A DNA stretch of 64,000 nucleotides from Verrucomicrobiota bacterium (GCA_018240065.1 JAFEGH010000006.1:248001-312000); one strand, 5' to 3'; shown: positions 1 to 8,738, counted from the first letter of the stretch. A program made the numbers and translations. Notes: generated from the sequence alone by a model not told the origin.

Positions 1-1201
1 CGATGAATGTGGTCTCCAAGCCTTTGCCCATGCTGAATGAAGGGATGGAAATGAGATCTTTGGGAGTATGGCTCTTATAGATTTTTTTAAGAGTGTTGGT
101 CTTCATGTCTTTTTTGCGCAGGATAGGCTTGTTGTCTTTCGAGTAGAGCAGCTGGCGGAGTCCTTCGTCGGGGGCTTCATTGAACCATTGCATTCCAAGG
201 AATGAGGTAAAGCGATAGTCTTCATTAAACTCAGCCACTTGCGCGGAGATCGTCTTCCAGAGCTCGTTAGGAGTTTCTTCGATGCTCTCAAATGGGGACG
301 TAGCAAAGAACTGGCAGTTCCTCTCATCTCGGAAATGGCGCAGACAAGCTTCGATATTCTCCGCAGAGTCGATTTTCTCAGATTCTCCATGAAGAAGGCC
401 CCAATAGATACTCTTGTCTGCCTCGGGGAAGCATTTGATAGGAGCAGAGTAGTAGAGATCGCCTGTCTTTAAGTTTTTCAGCTGGATCTTGTAGATGCCG
501 GGTTCGTTGAAGTAGAGATTGGGGACGTTGATGAAGCCGGTCTCGGGAACGAAGAGTTTCCAATTAAGATTTTCGCGGAGGTGCTCATAGGAGACTTCGA
601 CCAGGGTGCCTTCAGGAGCGTTGTTGGTCAGGTTACCGAAAATGTCTTCAAACCGGATAATCACGTCGAATCGTTTATTCTTGGCGACAAGAGAGGGCGC
701 GACGATGCGGATATTCTTCAGGACGTTTCCGCGGACATCAATCGTGAAGATTTCAGGGTCGCGATAGTCTCCTTTCCCTTTGGGATCGATAAAGAGGTAA
801 AAAGGGCGTCTGCGTTGGATCGATGTCTGTCCGCGGTTGCCTTTCTTTTTGCTCTCTTCTTTGTTCTTGTCGCCAGAGCCCATGAAGATCGAAATCGTGT
901 CGCCGGCCTTGATCTCACTGGGGAGGGTAAACTCGAAGGCGGGGGTAAGGCCGTCTGGTTTCTCGATCTCTTTAGCAGCCAGCACTTTACCATCTGGGAT
1001 TTCAGCCCAGATCATGTTTTTTTTGTCTTTGGAAGTGGCGCTGGGAATTTCCCAATCGATTTCACGGCCTCGGGATAGCAGGTCGAACTTCAGACGTGTT
1101 CCTTTCGGCAGGGAAGTCGCTGTTGTATATGAAAATTTCCAGGTTGCGATTTCTCCGGCGAGCGCGAGGTTAGGTTCGCAGTAACAAATGGAACGACGCA
1201 T
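1..1201 (-). CDS. DUF3604-family protein, N-terminal part (runs off the left edge)
   Basis: The minus strand is open without a stop from an ATG at 1201 to the window edge, giving about 400 N-terminal residues of a longer protein. The first ~230 residues look like a beta-rich domain (start MRRSICYCEPN). From about residue 270 the sequence resembles the DUF3604 family, which is related to PHP-type metal hydrolases: WGLLHGESE lies where that family has its YYGDLHGHS-like motif, followed later by FTSFLGMQW. The usual second His is not evident, so metal binding is uncertain. The purine-rich GGGGGAATCC just before the ATG is a plausible ribosome site. From memory, C. trachomatis has a DUF3604-type gene near its hemolysin and ybeY homologues, which fits this position. 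Function unknown. Confidence 0.72.
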   Translation of the reverse strand, partial: MRRSICYCEPNLALAGEIATWKFSYTTATSLPKGTRLKFDLLSRGREIDWEIPSATSKDKKNMIWAEIPDGKVLAAKEIEKPDGLTPAFEFTLPSEIKAGDTISIFMGSGDKNKEESKKKGNRGQTSIQRRRPFYLFIDPKGKGDYRDPEIFTIDVRGNVLKNIRIVAPSLVAKNKRFDVIIRFEDIFGNLTNNAPEGTLVEVSYEHLRENLNWKLFVPETGFINVPNLYFNEPGIYKIQLKNLKTGDLYYSAPIKCFPEADKSIYWGLLHGESEKIDSAENIEACLRHFRDERNCQFFATSPFESIEETPNELWKTISAQVAEFNEDYRFTSFLGMQWFNEAPDEGLRQLLYSKDNKPILRKKDMKTNTLKKIYKSHTPKDLISIPSFSMGKGLETTFI

Positions 1202-1378
1202 GGATTCCCCCAAATAAACAATGAATAGTGGCAGCCGATTCCCAGTGTGGGAATAATGAAAAAGGGCTAGTTTGCCTTAATTCGGTTTCTTTTTCAACAT
1301 ATACCACAATCGGCCAGTAACTTGGAATTTGGGTCCGCACGAGAATCCTGAGGGCGACGAGCAAAGGTCGGCCTCTAT

Positions 1379-2701
1379 TTATAGATGAGGAGTGATTTTA
1401 ATCTTCTCGACAGCCCTTTCGCTCGAACTTAACACTTCGAGGTCGAACTCATCATGGTGGATTCTCCAGCCTTTCGAGGGGATAGATCCGGCGCGGTTAA
1501 AGACGTAGCCGCCAATGGTGTCGTACTCCGGGCTTTGAGGAATGTTGACTCCCAGTTCCTCCTGGATGTCGATGATCGACATCTTGGCGTCGACGATCCA
1601 TCCTCCGCTGGGAAGCACGGTAAAAAGGGACTGTTGACCCGTGTCATATTCATCAGCGATTTCACCGACGAGCTCTTCAAGGATGTCTTCGATCGTCACG
1701 ATCCCTTCCGTTCCTCCCCATTCATCGACGATGATGGCCAGGTGGATGTGCTTGCTGCGGAACTCCTGCAGCAAATGAGAAATTTTCTTAGTCTCCGGAG
1801 TGTATAGGACCGGCTTCACAAGCTTGCCGATAGGGGTGTCGAGCTGATGAGGGGAGTCGGACTTTTCAATATAAAATTTCAGAACGTCCTTATGGAGGAG
1901 GACGCCAATGATATTGTCGACGCTTTCTTTGTAGACTGGAATCCGACTGTAGCCTTCAGCCAGGAACTGCTGGGCGGCTTCATGGATGGGAGTGTCGTCA
2001 GCCATGCTGAATACATTGATTCTGGGCACCATGACCTCGCGTGCGATCCTTTCCTTGAAAGAGACCACAGAGAGGATAAACTTCTGCTCGGTTGTATCAA
2101 GATAGGCGCCGAGTTCTGTCTCCTGGAGGAGCTCATGCACTTTATCGCGGATTTTAAACGTGGGGGACATTTTTTTGTCTTTTGCGCTCTTCGGGAGGAA
2201 ATGCTTCATGATCCTGAAAAAGGGAAAGGTCAGCGGAATGCACAGAAGCAAAAAGCAGGAGCATAAGGGGGATAAAAAACGGAAGGCAGCATCAGACTTG
2301 AGCTGACCAAAGAGGCTGAAAAAAAAGTCGAAGATGAGGGAAGAGGCGATGATGACAAGCGCGATCCAAAGGATGATAATCCCGTCGTAGGTGTTGCCTG
2401 GAGAGGAAATGGTGATCGCCTTGCGGAAAAATTCAAACTCGATCAGGAAAAAGAAAGCGGTGAGGACGTAGGCAATCCTAAGCAAATGTTTTGTAAAACT
2501 TAATGAAAAGAGCAGTCCTTCCCATTTCTGTTTTCCAAAAAAGAAATTCAGAAAATAACGGAAAAAAAATGGGGAATTTTCCTGTTTGAGGGACTCCTCG
2601 GCCATGAGCCTGCCCTTGCGGTGCAGAGATGTGGAAACGGCTGTCAGCGTACTTGAACCGATCAGGAAAAAAAGAGCGATGTAAGATGAAATCGTAAACA
2701 A
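1379..2701 (-). CDS. HlyC/CorC-type membrane protein with CBS pair
   Basis: The protein of 440 aa has an N-terminal membrane part (CNNM/DUF21-like, about residues 1-170, starting with one helix and three more hydrophobic stretches). A CBS pair follows (about 215-345; MVPRINVFSMADDTP opens the first CBS, IVDEWGGTEGIVTIEDILEE closes the second), then a C-terminal CorC_HlyC domain (about 355-440, with GWIVDAKMSI and YDTIGGYVF). Such proteins are called hemolysin-like but are thought to act in Mg/Co ion export or sensing. The start is a TTG at 2701 with only a weak ribosome site. It lies 110 nt downstream of ybeY and is probably read from the same upstream promoter. The order matches the C. trachomatis CT422-CT423 region as I recall it. 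Confidence 0.9.
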   Translation of the reverse strand: MFTISSYIALFFLIGSSTLTAVSTSLHRKGRLMAEESLKQENSPFFFRYFLNFFFGKQKWEGLLFSLSFTKHLLRIAYVLTAFFFLIEFEFFRKAITISSPGNTYDGIIILWIALVIIASSLIFDFFFSLFGQLKSDAAFRFLSPLCSCFLLLCIPLTFPFFRIMKHFLPKSAKDKKMSPTFKIRDKVHELLQETELGAYLDTTEQKFILSVVSFKERIAREVMVPRINVFSMADDTPIHEAAQQFLAEGYSRIPVYKESVDNIIGVLLHKDVLKFYIEKSDSPHQLDTPIGKLVKPVLYTPETKKISHLLQEFRSKHIHLAIIVDEWGGTEGIVTIEDILEELVGEIADEYDTGQQSLFTVLPSGGWIVDAKMSIIDIQEELGVNIPQSPEYDTIGGYVFNRAGSIPSKGWRIHHDEFDLEVLSSSERAVEKIKITPHL

Positions 2702-2811
2702 ATGAGTTCCGTTAGTTTGCCATCTTAAAGAGGCTGTTTACAAAAGTCTAGTTTGACAGCCGCCTGTCGGGAGCTCGCGGCTGGACTCTCTGACAGGGGT
2801 TGCAAAAAGCC

Positions 2812-3303
2812 TCATTTTAATGGAGGGGTCCTTTGTCTCAAAGGATTTTTGACTTTAAGAAGGCCTTCTTCCGCCAGCTTCTTCAGGCAGATTTTTTCCT
2901 TTCTCTTCATTTTCGCTCTTTCTCCTGGCGCGATATCGTCATAGCCGATCATATGCAATAGGCAATGGGCGACATAGCGGCAAAGCTCTTCGTAGGGGTC
3001 GATACCATGTTTTTTAGCATAGAGAAGGGCTGTCCTGGGGCAGACGAAAGCTTCCCCTATGACATGGTAAGAATTTTTTTTATCCTGAGGGGGATCCAGG
3101 GGGAAGGTGATGCAGTCGGTAGAAGTTGGATCGTTAAAAAATTCTTTGTGAAGGGAGCAGAGTTTAGCATCGGAGACGAAATGAATGATGATCTCGTCGG
3201 TGGAAATCTTAAGTTCTTGAAGCAAAAACGAGATCACCTTTCTCATGCTGGGCATGGAGAGAGGAAGATCTCGTTGAGTATTGGTCAGGGAAATTTTAGG
3301 CAA
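2812..3303 (-). CDS. ybeY: Endoribonuclease YbeY
   Basis: YbeY is a metal-dependent RNase needed for 16S rRNA 3'-end processing and ribosome quality control. The signature is HCLLHMIGYDD near the C terminus, matching HGxLHLxGYDH. The first two metal-binding His are present, but the third His position is Asp. The frame is open back to a TTG at 3390, but that would overlap the small basic protein gene by 86 nt. I placed the start at the TTG at 3303, right after that gene's stop, which gives 163 aa, a normal YbeY length. An ATG at 3255 is an alternative. The end CLKKLAEEGLLKVKNPLRQR is basic. It is the third gene of a minus-strand run starting at 3663. Confidence 0.85.
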   Translation of the reverse strand: MPKISLTNTQRDLPLSMPSMRKVISFLLQELKISTDEIIIHFVSDAKLCSLHKEFFNDPTSTDCITFPLDPPQDKKNSYHVIGEAFVCPRTALLYAKKHGIDPYEELCRYVAHCLLHMIGYDDIAPGERAKMKRKEKICLKKLAEEGLLKVKNPLRQRTPPLK

Positions 3304-3304
3304 A

Positions 3305-3466
3305 TTATGGAGTGACAGGAGTTTTTGGGAGGCCTGTGACTTTTGTGCTTTCGCCGTCTTTCCACTTTCCAAGGCGTCGAAGAACGTCAATGCGCTCGAA
3401 ACGCTTCAAGACATTGCGTTTTTTAGCTGTTTTGCTCGATTTTCCGTAGCTGGTATGTCTGGACAT
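3305..3466 (-). CDS. PVC-type small basic protein
   Basis: This 53-aa Lys/Arg-rich protein starts MSRHTSYGKSSKTAKKRN and continues VLKRFERIDVLRRLGKW. I recognise it as the small basic protein regarded as a signature of the Planctomycetes-Verrucomicrobia-Chlamydiae superphylum and thought to associate with ribosomes or RNA. The ATG at 3466 has an AAGGAT ribosome site 6-10 nt upstream, and the gene ends two bases before the chosen ybeY start. Its place between another tiny basic protein and ybeY, an rRNA-processing enzyme, agrees with a ribosome role. The function is inferred from family lore, not from this sequence. Confidence 0.85.
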   Translation of the reverse strand: MSRHTSYGKSSKTAKKRNVLKRFERIDVLRRLGKWKDGESTKVTGLPKTPVTP

Positions 3467-3489
3467 GGTTAGCGATCCTTCTAAAATTT

Positions 3490-3663
3490 TTACTTAATCT
3501 TGGGGATAAATGAAGTTTGCGCAAGATTTCCTTCAATGGCGTTAGCGTGAAGCTTAAATCCTTGAGGAAGAGCGTCTTTTTTCGGTCCCGATTTTTTCGC
3601 TGGAGGGCGTGGGCGTCGATGGGATACTGAGCGTCTTTCTGCTTGTTTGCTGATACGAACCAT
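3490..3663 (-). CDS. Small basic conserved-looking protein, 57 aa
   Basis: A 57-aa protein starts MVRISKQAERRSVSHRRPRP and ends QTSFIPKIK. It is rich in Arg, Lys and Pro in its first half and has no membrane segment. A strong GAGGAG ribosome site sits 6 nt before the ATG, and a near-consensus promoter lies 35-63 nt upstream, so this is the first gene of the run leading into the small basic protein and ybeY. I believe chlamydiae carry a small basic protein of this type at this locus (near CT421 in C. trachomatis), but I cannot name a function. An RNA- or ribosome-linked role would fit its charge and neighbours. Confidence 0.75.
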   Translation of the reverse strand: MVRISKQAERRSVSHRRPRPPAKKSGPKKDALPQGFKLHANAIEGNLAQTSFIPKIK

Positions 3664-3697
3664 AGTAACTCCTCAAAACTTGTCAGTTAAGCAGCGG

Positions 3698-3726
3698 ATT
3701 ATAATCTTCAAGCGTTAAAAGAACAA
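3698..3726 (-). promoter_or_regulatory. Sigma70-type promoter for the 57-aa / small basic protein / ybeY run
   Basis: On the minus strand the -35 is TTGTTC (3726-3721), then a 17-nt spacer, then a perfect -10 TATAAT (3703-3698). The expected start, near 3691, leaves a leader of about 28 nt containing the GAGGAG ribosome site of the 57-aa gene. Confidence 0.7.
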
Positions 3727-3746
3727 GGGTTTCCTTGAAGAAGAAC

Positions 3747-4406
3747 CTATTTTTTGATCTCTTCTCCAGGAGGCGCCTCGCCGGGATGGATGACCCCGCA
3801 GGAGATTAGGAATTTAAAGGCGTCCTCGACAGAGACGTCGACCGGTTTCACGATTTTCTTAGGGGCCAGCAAGACATATCCCGACATCGGATGGGGAGCG
3901 GTGGGCACGAAGATGACCAGATCGGTAAAGGGCTTGCCGCCATCTTTTAAACTTGGAGGGGTGTCGCCAGTGACAAATCCGATGGTAAGCGCCTCATCGT
4001 GGGGAAAGGGAAGGAGCACCGTCTCTTTGAATGTTTTTTTATTGTCGGAGAAGACCGCTTTAGTGATGTCTTTGCTCAATCGGAAGACGGTCCCGACTAT
4101 GGGGATATGGGAAAAGAGCCTCTCAGGGATTTTCATAAAGACGTTGATCAGGAATTTTTGACCGCAAAAGCCGAGGAAAAGGATAAGAAAGAACAGCAGA
4201 ATCAATGCGATGACGCGGCTGACGAATAAAACGAGGGTGTCGTGGTGCTCGAGGCTGAGACCCAGGTTTTTTTCATATGACAGGATGATAGCCTCAGTGA
4301 TTCCCGCAAGGGGAGCGGCAAACAGGTTGAACAGCCAATTGACGATGATGAAGGTTAGCGCCAGCGGCAAGAGAGTGATGAAGCCTGTGAAGAAGTATTT
4401 TTTCAT
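3747..4406 (-). CDS. DUF502 family membrane protein (copy 2)
   Basis: The protein of 219 aa has a hydrophobic N-terminal helix (MKKYFFTGFITLLPLALTF), a second membrane segment near residues 60-85, and a soluble beta-rich C-terminal half with VLLPFPHDEALTIGFVTG and VFVPTAPHPMSGYVLL, typical of DUF502. It resembles the gene just upstream in start, layout and motifs, so the two are tandem paralogues. The ATG overlaps the upstream gene's stop by 4 nt (ATGA), implying translational coupling. DUF502 proteins are inner-membrane proteins of unknown role, common in chlamydiae and plants. Confidence 0.85.
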   Translation of the reverse strand: MKKYFFTGFITLLPLALTFIIVNWLFNLFAAPLAGITEAIILSYEKNLGLSLEHHDTLVLFVSRVIALILLFFLILFLGFCGQKFLINVFMKIPERLFSHIPIVGTVFRLSKDITKAVFSDNKKTFKETVLLPFPHDEALTIGFVTGDTPPSLKDGGKPFTDLVIFVPTAPHPMSGYVLLAPKKIVKPVDVSVEDAFKFLISCGVIHPGEAPPGEEIKK

Positions 4407-5065
4407 GAGTGGGCTGCTGTTGCTGTAGAGCCTTTGGACTCAGGGATGATCACGCCGCAGGAGACAATGTATTTAATGGCGTCTTCGGGTTTCATGTCGA
4501 TGATCACGAGGTCGGAGCGTTTGAACATGAGTAGAAATCCGGTGGTCGGGTTTGGCGTTGTCGGCACAAAAACGGAGATGAGATCATGTCCCGCTGCCTG
4601 CGAGCAGATGGTGGGGGATTCTCTGGCGATGAGACCAAGTACAAAAACATCAGCCCTGGGAAATGGAACCATGACTACTTGCTTGAATGTGTTCTTGTCA
4701 GAAACGAAGAGGGTCTTGATGATGTCCTGCGTTGTTTTGTAGACAGTGTTGACGATCGGAATACGGTGGAGGATCTTGTCTCCCAGACGGAAGAGGGTAT
4801 TGACGAAGAACCAGCGGGCGACCATGCCGAGCGCGACGGTCACAAGGAAAAGCAGGATCAGGATGATCACTTTTGAACCGTAGCGAATCAGTTTTTCAGG
4901 GGACAGGAAAAGAAATCCTTTATTGATGATGTTAAATTTGGCCAGGATGGCGGAGACGACTCCCATGAATGGCTCTGTGAGGAAATTGACCAGAAAGATC
5001 ACAACCGCGATCGTGACGACAAGAGGGAGAAGAATGACGAGGCCGGTGATAAAATGCTTTTTCAT
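4403..5065 (-). CDS. DUF502 family membrane protein (copy 1)
   Basis: The protein of 220 aa has the same layout as its downstream partner: N-terminal helix MKKHFITGLVILLPLVVT, a second membrane segment near residues 60-85 (VIILILLFLVTVALGM), the linker IPIVNTVYKTTQDIIKTLF, and a C-terminal domain with VVMVPFPRADVFVLGLI and VFVPTTPNPTTGF. It belongs to DUF502 and its function is unknown. It follows the DNA glycosylase gene by 29 nt and probably belongs to the HAD-rnr-glycosylase transcript. Retention of two copies side by side suggests that they work as a pair. Confidence 0.85.
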   Translation of the reverse strand: MKKHFITGLVILLPLVVTIAVVIFLVNFLTEPFMGVVSAILAKFNIINKGFLFLSPEKLIRYGSKVIILILLFLVTVALGMVARWFFVNTLFRLGDKILHRIPIVNTVYKTTQDIIKTLFVSDKNTFKQVVMVPFPRADVFVLGLIARESPTICSQAAGHDLISVFVPTTPNPTTGFLLMFKRSDLVIIDMKPEDAIKYIVSCGVIIPESKGSTATAAHS

Positions 5066-5094
5066 AAAAATATATTTTTGGGGTTTACTTAGTT

Positions 5095-5706
5095 TTATCT
5101 ACTTTCCGGGAGAAATTCAAGTATAAACCGCCAAGGGAGTTTTGCATCCGCTCCTGCATAGTCTACCCCGATGCGCGGGGTTGCCCTGATCATGGCGGAA
5201 TCGACCTTGATTTCGCTCTCTTCGATCCATAGCGGTTCTCTGTCAAACGGATGGCGATTGTGTTCCCGGGAGACACCGAGAGCCTGGCATAGTGCACCAG
5301 GTCCGCTTGTCAACGTGGCGTCGATCTTTTTTTTCTTCCTTCTTGCGACCATTGTCTCGAGGCCATGCGTCGGATGGATTGCGCGGATGAGGACGGCATG
5401 CGGGGTGCCCTGCCTGGAGGTGACGACATTGAGTAGATTGTGCATCCCATAGCAGAGGTAAACATAAGCGGCCCCTCCGGTTTCAAACATCACTTCCGTC
5501 CGGGGCGTTCTGCGGTTGTTATAGGCGTGGCAGGCGCGATCGTCAGGGCCGCGGTAGGCTTCTGTCTCTGTAATGATGCCGCCAGTGAGAGAGCCCCCAA
5601 TCCTTGAAAAAAGGGTTTTCCCAAGAAGCTCCCGCGCGATCAGGACAACGTCATCCCTCTCGTAAAATTCTGCGGGCAAAACCATAAAAGAGGGTGAAGA
5701 TTGCAT
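5095..5706 (-). CDS. 3-methyladenine DNA glycosylase (AAG/MPG family)
   Basis: The AAG/MPG-type glycosylase removes alkylated purines from DNA in base-excision repair. The protein of 203 aa is the normal family length. Visible family motifs are LARELLGKTLF near the N terminus, ITETEAYRGPDDRACHAYNNRRTPRTEVMF cut into ETEAYRGPDDRACHA and RTEVMF, AYVYLCYGMHNLLNVV, and LTSGPGALCQALGV. The Glu of TETEAY is the catalytic general-base position and the Tyr/His of the next segment line the base pocket. It lies 14 nt downstream of rnr on the same strand. No clear ribosome site is visible, so coupling to rnr is likely. Confidence 0.93.
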   Translation of the reverse strand: MQSSPSFMVLPAEFYERDDVVLIARELLGKTLFSRIGGSLTGGIITETEAYRGPDDRACHAYNNRRTPRTEVMFETGGAAYVYLCYGMHNLLNVVTSRQGTPHAVLIRAIHPTHGLETMVARRKKKKIDATLTSGPGALCQALGVSREHNRHPFDREPLWIEESEIKVDSAMIRATPRIGVDYAGADAKLPWRFILEFLPESR

Positions 5707-5720
5707 GGGAACAATAAGTA

Positions 5721-8132
5721 CTATCGCCGCCTTCTCGATCGGAAATGGGGCTGTCTGGTCCTGGCTCCGCCTTCGGCACTCAGGAGCCAGCTGCTCTCCA
5801 GCTGAATCAGATCGACTCTAGCGAGGCGGACTTTGATCGTCTCGCCGAGCTTGTGCGTTTTCCCTGAACTGCGTCCGAAGAGGATGTTTCTTTTCTCGTC
5901 GTAGACGAAATAGTCGTTCTCAAGCTCTGAGATATGCAGGAACCCTTCCAGCATTAGATCCTGAAGCTCGAAGAAAAGCCCGAACGGCTTGATTTTGGTC
6001 ACGACGGCATTGTACTCGCGGTAGGGATCTTCGCTAAAATATTTGTGCAGGAGCCGGAGCTTTTTCAGGGTCTTCACACTCATTTCCGCGCGGAAGCTCA
6101 CTCGTTCCTGGTCGGAGCAGTGCTGGGCGATCTGGTCGAGGTTCAAATCTTCCGGTTCTTCGTCGAAAAGTAGCCTTTGGATGATGAGATCGCTATACCG
6201 GCGGATGGGAGAGGTGAAGTGGCAGTAATGTTCGAGCGCAAGTCCAAAGTGGCCGACGTTGTCGGGCGAGTACTGCGCCAGTCTCATGCTGCGAATGAAT
6301 CCTACCGAGAGCTGCTGAAAATAGGGAGTTTTTTTCGCTTCTTCGAACAGCGTTTGCAGATCTTTGCTCTTGGCTTTTAGCGGGACTGTAAAGCCGAGGG
6401 TGCGGGCAAATTGAAGAAAGTCTTCGAAATTTTCCTCCTGAGGCTCTTCGTGGACGCGATAGATCAGTCTCTTGCCGCGTCTGTTGAGTTCCATCGCGAC
6501 GACCTCATTGGCCTTCAGCATGAACTCTTCGACGAGTTGGTGGGTGATGTCATACTCGATCTTTTTTAGCCCTTCGGGCTCGCCTTTGTCATTGATCACG
6601 ACTACAAGCTCGGGAAGAGCAAAGTCGATGCTCCCTCTCTCGTAGCGCTTCTTTTTGAGCAAATGGCAGAGTTCGACCATGAGCTTTAACGTTTTAGCAT
6701 GGGGACTTTTTTTCGCGCCGTCGAGGACGTCTTTTGCTTCAAAATAGGTGAACCGTTTTTTACTCTTGATGTAGGAGCGGACGATCTCATTTTTGATCAG
6801 TGTGCCGTTCTTGTCGAAGTCCATCAGCACTGAGACGGTGAGCCGGATTTCGTCGGGCCGCAGGCTGCAGAGTTCGTTCGAGAGCTCTTCAGGAAGCATC
6901 GGAACGCACGTCCCCGGAAAGTAAGTGGAGTTGCTGCGCTGGATGGCCTCTTTGTCGAGCGGACTTCCCGTAGTGACGTAATGTGCGACGTCGGCGATGT
7001 GTACGCCCAGCCGATAATTGCCTTTGCGATCCTTAGTCAGCGTCAGCGCGTCATCGAAGTCTTTTGCTGTATCGGGGTCGATAGTGAAGCATTCTTCCTT
7101 GGAGAGGTCGAGGCGCTTCTTCATATCCTTGGCTGTCACTTTTCTGCCGTATTCTTTCGCCTGATCGATGACTGGCTTGGGGAACGCGGAACGGATATCG
7201 AATTCTTCCACTGCGGCTATGACGTCGCAGGACGGGTCCTCGATATTGCCCAGAATATGGGAGAAATCGCATTTTGTAGGTTCTTTCTCCGTTCCCCATT
7301 CTTTTACGTCGAGAATAACCCTGTCTCCGATTTTCAAAGGGGTATCTTCAGGGGCGAAAACAATGACAGGCTTGGAAACTCCGAGAAGAGGAACGTAGGC
7401 CATGATATCGCCGTTTGCCGTGACGTGCCGGATGGTTCCTCCAAGGTGCTTGCGGGCCCGTTTGGTGACGCTGACGATTTTCCCTTCAGGCCCTTTTTCC
7501 GATACAGCCTGAGTATTCACGACGACTTCGACATGGTCTCCATCGACGGCGTTATCGGTCAGGTGCTTGGGGATAAAGATATCCTGCGGATTCTCGACGG
7601 CGTTGTCCGGAATGACGAATCCAAAACCCTTGGGGTGCATGCGGAGCACTCCACTGACCACAGCTTCCTTTTCCTTTTCGAGCGAAAGCAGATTTTTATG
7701 GACTTCGATCTCTCCTGTTTGGATCAGGTTAGTGACGATCTGAGAGCAGGCCGGGATCAGCTGCGGCGGAATATGCAGCCGTTCGAAGAGTTCAGCCTGT
7801 GTCATCGGGTGATAACGTTTGCCGGACATGAACTGCCAGAGCGATTTGGATAAATTGTCCAGGAGCCGTCGTTGCTTGGGAGATTCTTTGACGGGAGATT
7901 GTTTTTGTCTGTGGGTCTCAACCGCAGGCGCATGTTTGGACGTTTCTGGGCGCTTTGGGAGAGTTTTTGGGGGGATGAGGATGGGGGGAGGGGCTATCCT
8001 TTGTCTTGCCGCAGGCTGTGCCTTGGGGGCGGCGGTAGTCGTTTTTTTAGCCTTCGGTCTGGCTTTCTTGGGAGCCGATGCGGGCTTTGCGCTTTTTTTA
8101 GCGCGCTTTGGTGCGGGTTTCTTTTTTGACAT
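5721..8132 (-). CDS. rnr: Ribonuclease R, with basic N-terminal tail
   Basis: RNase R is a processive 3'-5' exoribonuclease that degrades structured RNA. The protein of 803 aa has, in order, a ~90-residue Lys/Ala/Pro-rich tail, a helix-turn-helix-like region (about 95-160), cold-shock domains (about 165-320), the RNB catalytic domain (about 340-670) and an S1 domain at the end. The RNB metal site reads TIDPDTAKDFDDALTL with the expected Asp cluster. HFGLALEHYCHFTSPIRRY is the conserved RNB C-terminal motif and VVTKIKPFGLFFEL opens the S1 domain. The basic tail sits at the N terminus, whereas E. coli RNase R has its Lys-rich tail at the C terminus. It follows the HAD gene by 6 nt. Confidence 0.95.
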   Translation of the reverse strand: MSKKKPAPKRAKKSAKPASAPKKARPKAKKTTTAAPKAQPAARQRIAPPPILIPPKTLPKRPETSKHAPAVETHRQKQSPVKESPKQRRLLDNLSKSLWQFMSGKRYHPMTQAELFERLHIPPQLIPACSQIVTNLIQTGEIEVHKNLLSLEKEKEAVVSGVLRMHPKGFGFVIPDNAVENPQDIFIPKHLTDNAVDGDHVEVVVNTQAVSEKGPEGKIVSVTKRARKHLGGTIRHVTANGDIMAYVPLLGVSKPVIVFAPEDTPLKIGDRVILDVKEWGTEKEPTKCDFSHILGNIEDPSCDVIAAVEEFDIRSAFPKPVIDQAKEYGRKVTAKDMKKRLDLSKEECFTIDPDTAKDFDDALTLTKDRKGNYRLGVHIADVAHYVTTGSPLDKEAIQRSNSTYFPGTCVPMLPEELSNELCSLRPDEIRLTVSVLMDFDKNGTLIKNEIVRSYIKSKKRFTYFEAKDVLDGAKKSPHAKTLKLMVELCHLLKKKRYERGSIDFALPELVVVINDKGEPEGLKKIEYDITHQLVEEFMLKANEVVAMELNRRGKRLIYRVHEEPQEENFEDFLQFARTLGFTVPLKAKSKDLQTLFEEAKKTPYFQQLSVGFIRSMRLAQYSPDNVGHFGLALEHYCHFTSPIRRYSDLIIQRLLFDEEPEDLNLDQIAQHCSDQERVSFRAEMSVKTLKKLRLLHKYFSEDPYREYNAVVTKIKPFGLFFELQDLMLEGFLHISELENDYFVYDEKRNILFGRSSGKTHKLGETIKVRLARVDLIQLESSWLLSAEGGARTRQPHFRSRRRR

Positions 8133-8138
8133 CAGTCG

Positions 8139-8738
8139 TTATAACATTCCTCTAGCATGTAAATGCTGGGTTAATTCTTGTGGGTTCGTGTATTGCTCCG
8201 CATCGATTTCCATAGAGCGGGCAGATTCGATATAAGGGAGAATATCGTCGGTGTAAAAGCACTCCTTCTTATTTTGACATCCTGCAATCTCAAGCGCTTT
8301 TTCGTAAATTTTTTTCTCAGGCTTGCGGGCTCCGACCTCATAAGAGAGGACATATCCGTCAAAAATTTTTAAGAAGGGAAAATGGTTGGATGCGAAGGTG
8401 AAATGGGCTTCGCAGGTATTGGACAATAGAAAAAGGCGGTGTCCTTTCTCTTTGAGATGATGGGCGGTCGCAATGACCGGCTCATTGGGCTCGAAGATAT
8501 CGGAGACGGCGTGCATCATCGTCGCGAAATGCAATTTTTTTTGCGCCATCCGGCAAAGCTCGTCATGAATCATCTGGCTATTCACATGCCCGCGCTCGTA
8601 AAGGTCTCCGTATTTATGCATCACGCTTTGGACGAGTTGTTCATCAAGAGAGCTGTACTCAGCGACCTGGCGGCACATCTTTTGATGGTCGAAGAAGATC
8701 AGGACGTTGCCCAGATCAAAAAAAATAGTGCGTTTCAT
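8139..8738 (-). CDS. HAD-superfamily phosphatase (IA/YihX-like)
   Basis: The protein of 199 aa begins MKRTIFFDLGNVLIFFDHQK. The first HAD motif reads FFDLGNV: the nucleophile Asp is present, and Leu-Gly stands where DxD enzymes have x-Asp, as in YihX-type HADs. Motif II is LFLLSNTCEAH, motif III Lys is in GARKPEKKIYEKAL, and motif IV is FYTDDILPYIESA. YihX-like enzymes hydrolyse alpha-D-glucose-1-phosphate and related sugar phosphates, but the substrate cannot be read here. It is the first gene of the run HAD-rnr-glycosylase-DUF502-DUF502. Confidence 0.85.
   Translation of the reverse strand: MKRTIFFDLGNVLIFFDHQKMCRQVAEYSSLDEQLVQSVMHKYGDLYERGHVNSQMIHDELCRMAQKKLHFATMMHAVSDIFEPNEPVIATAHHLKEKGHRLFLLSNTCEAHFTFASNHFPFLKIFDGYVLSYEVGARKPEKKIYEKALEIAGCQNKKECFYTDDILPYIESARSMEIDAEQYTNPQELTQHLHARGML

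Noticed and set aside
581..1078. 165-aa plus-strand open frame inside the left-edge gene
   Set aside because: The minus strand encodes a continuous DUF3604-type protein over the same bases, and this frame has no ribosome site or known motif.
1202..1378. Possible rsbV-like gene between the hemolysin-like and DUF3604 genes, as I recall in C. trachomatis
   Set aside because: No frame here resembles an anti-sigma factor antagonist; the 177-nt gap is too short.
6981..7853. 290-aa plus-strand open frame within rnr
   Set aside because: It is antisense to the well-supported RNase R gene, has no family resemblance, and arises from codon bias on the opposite strand.
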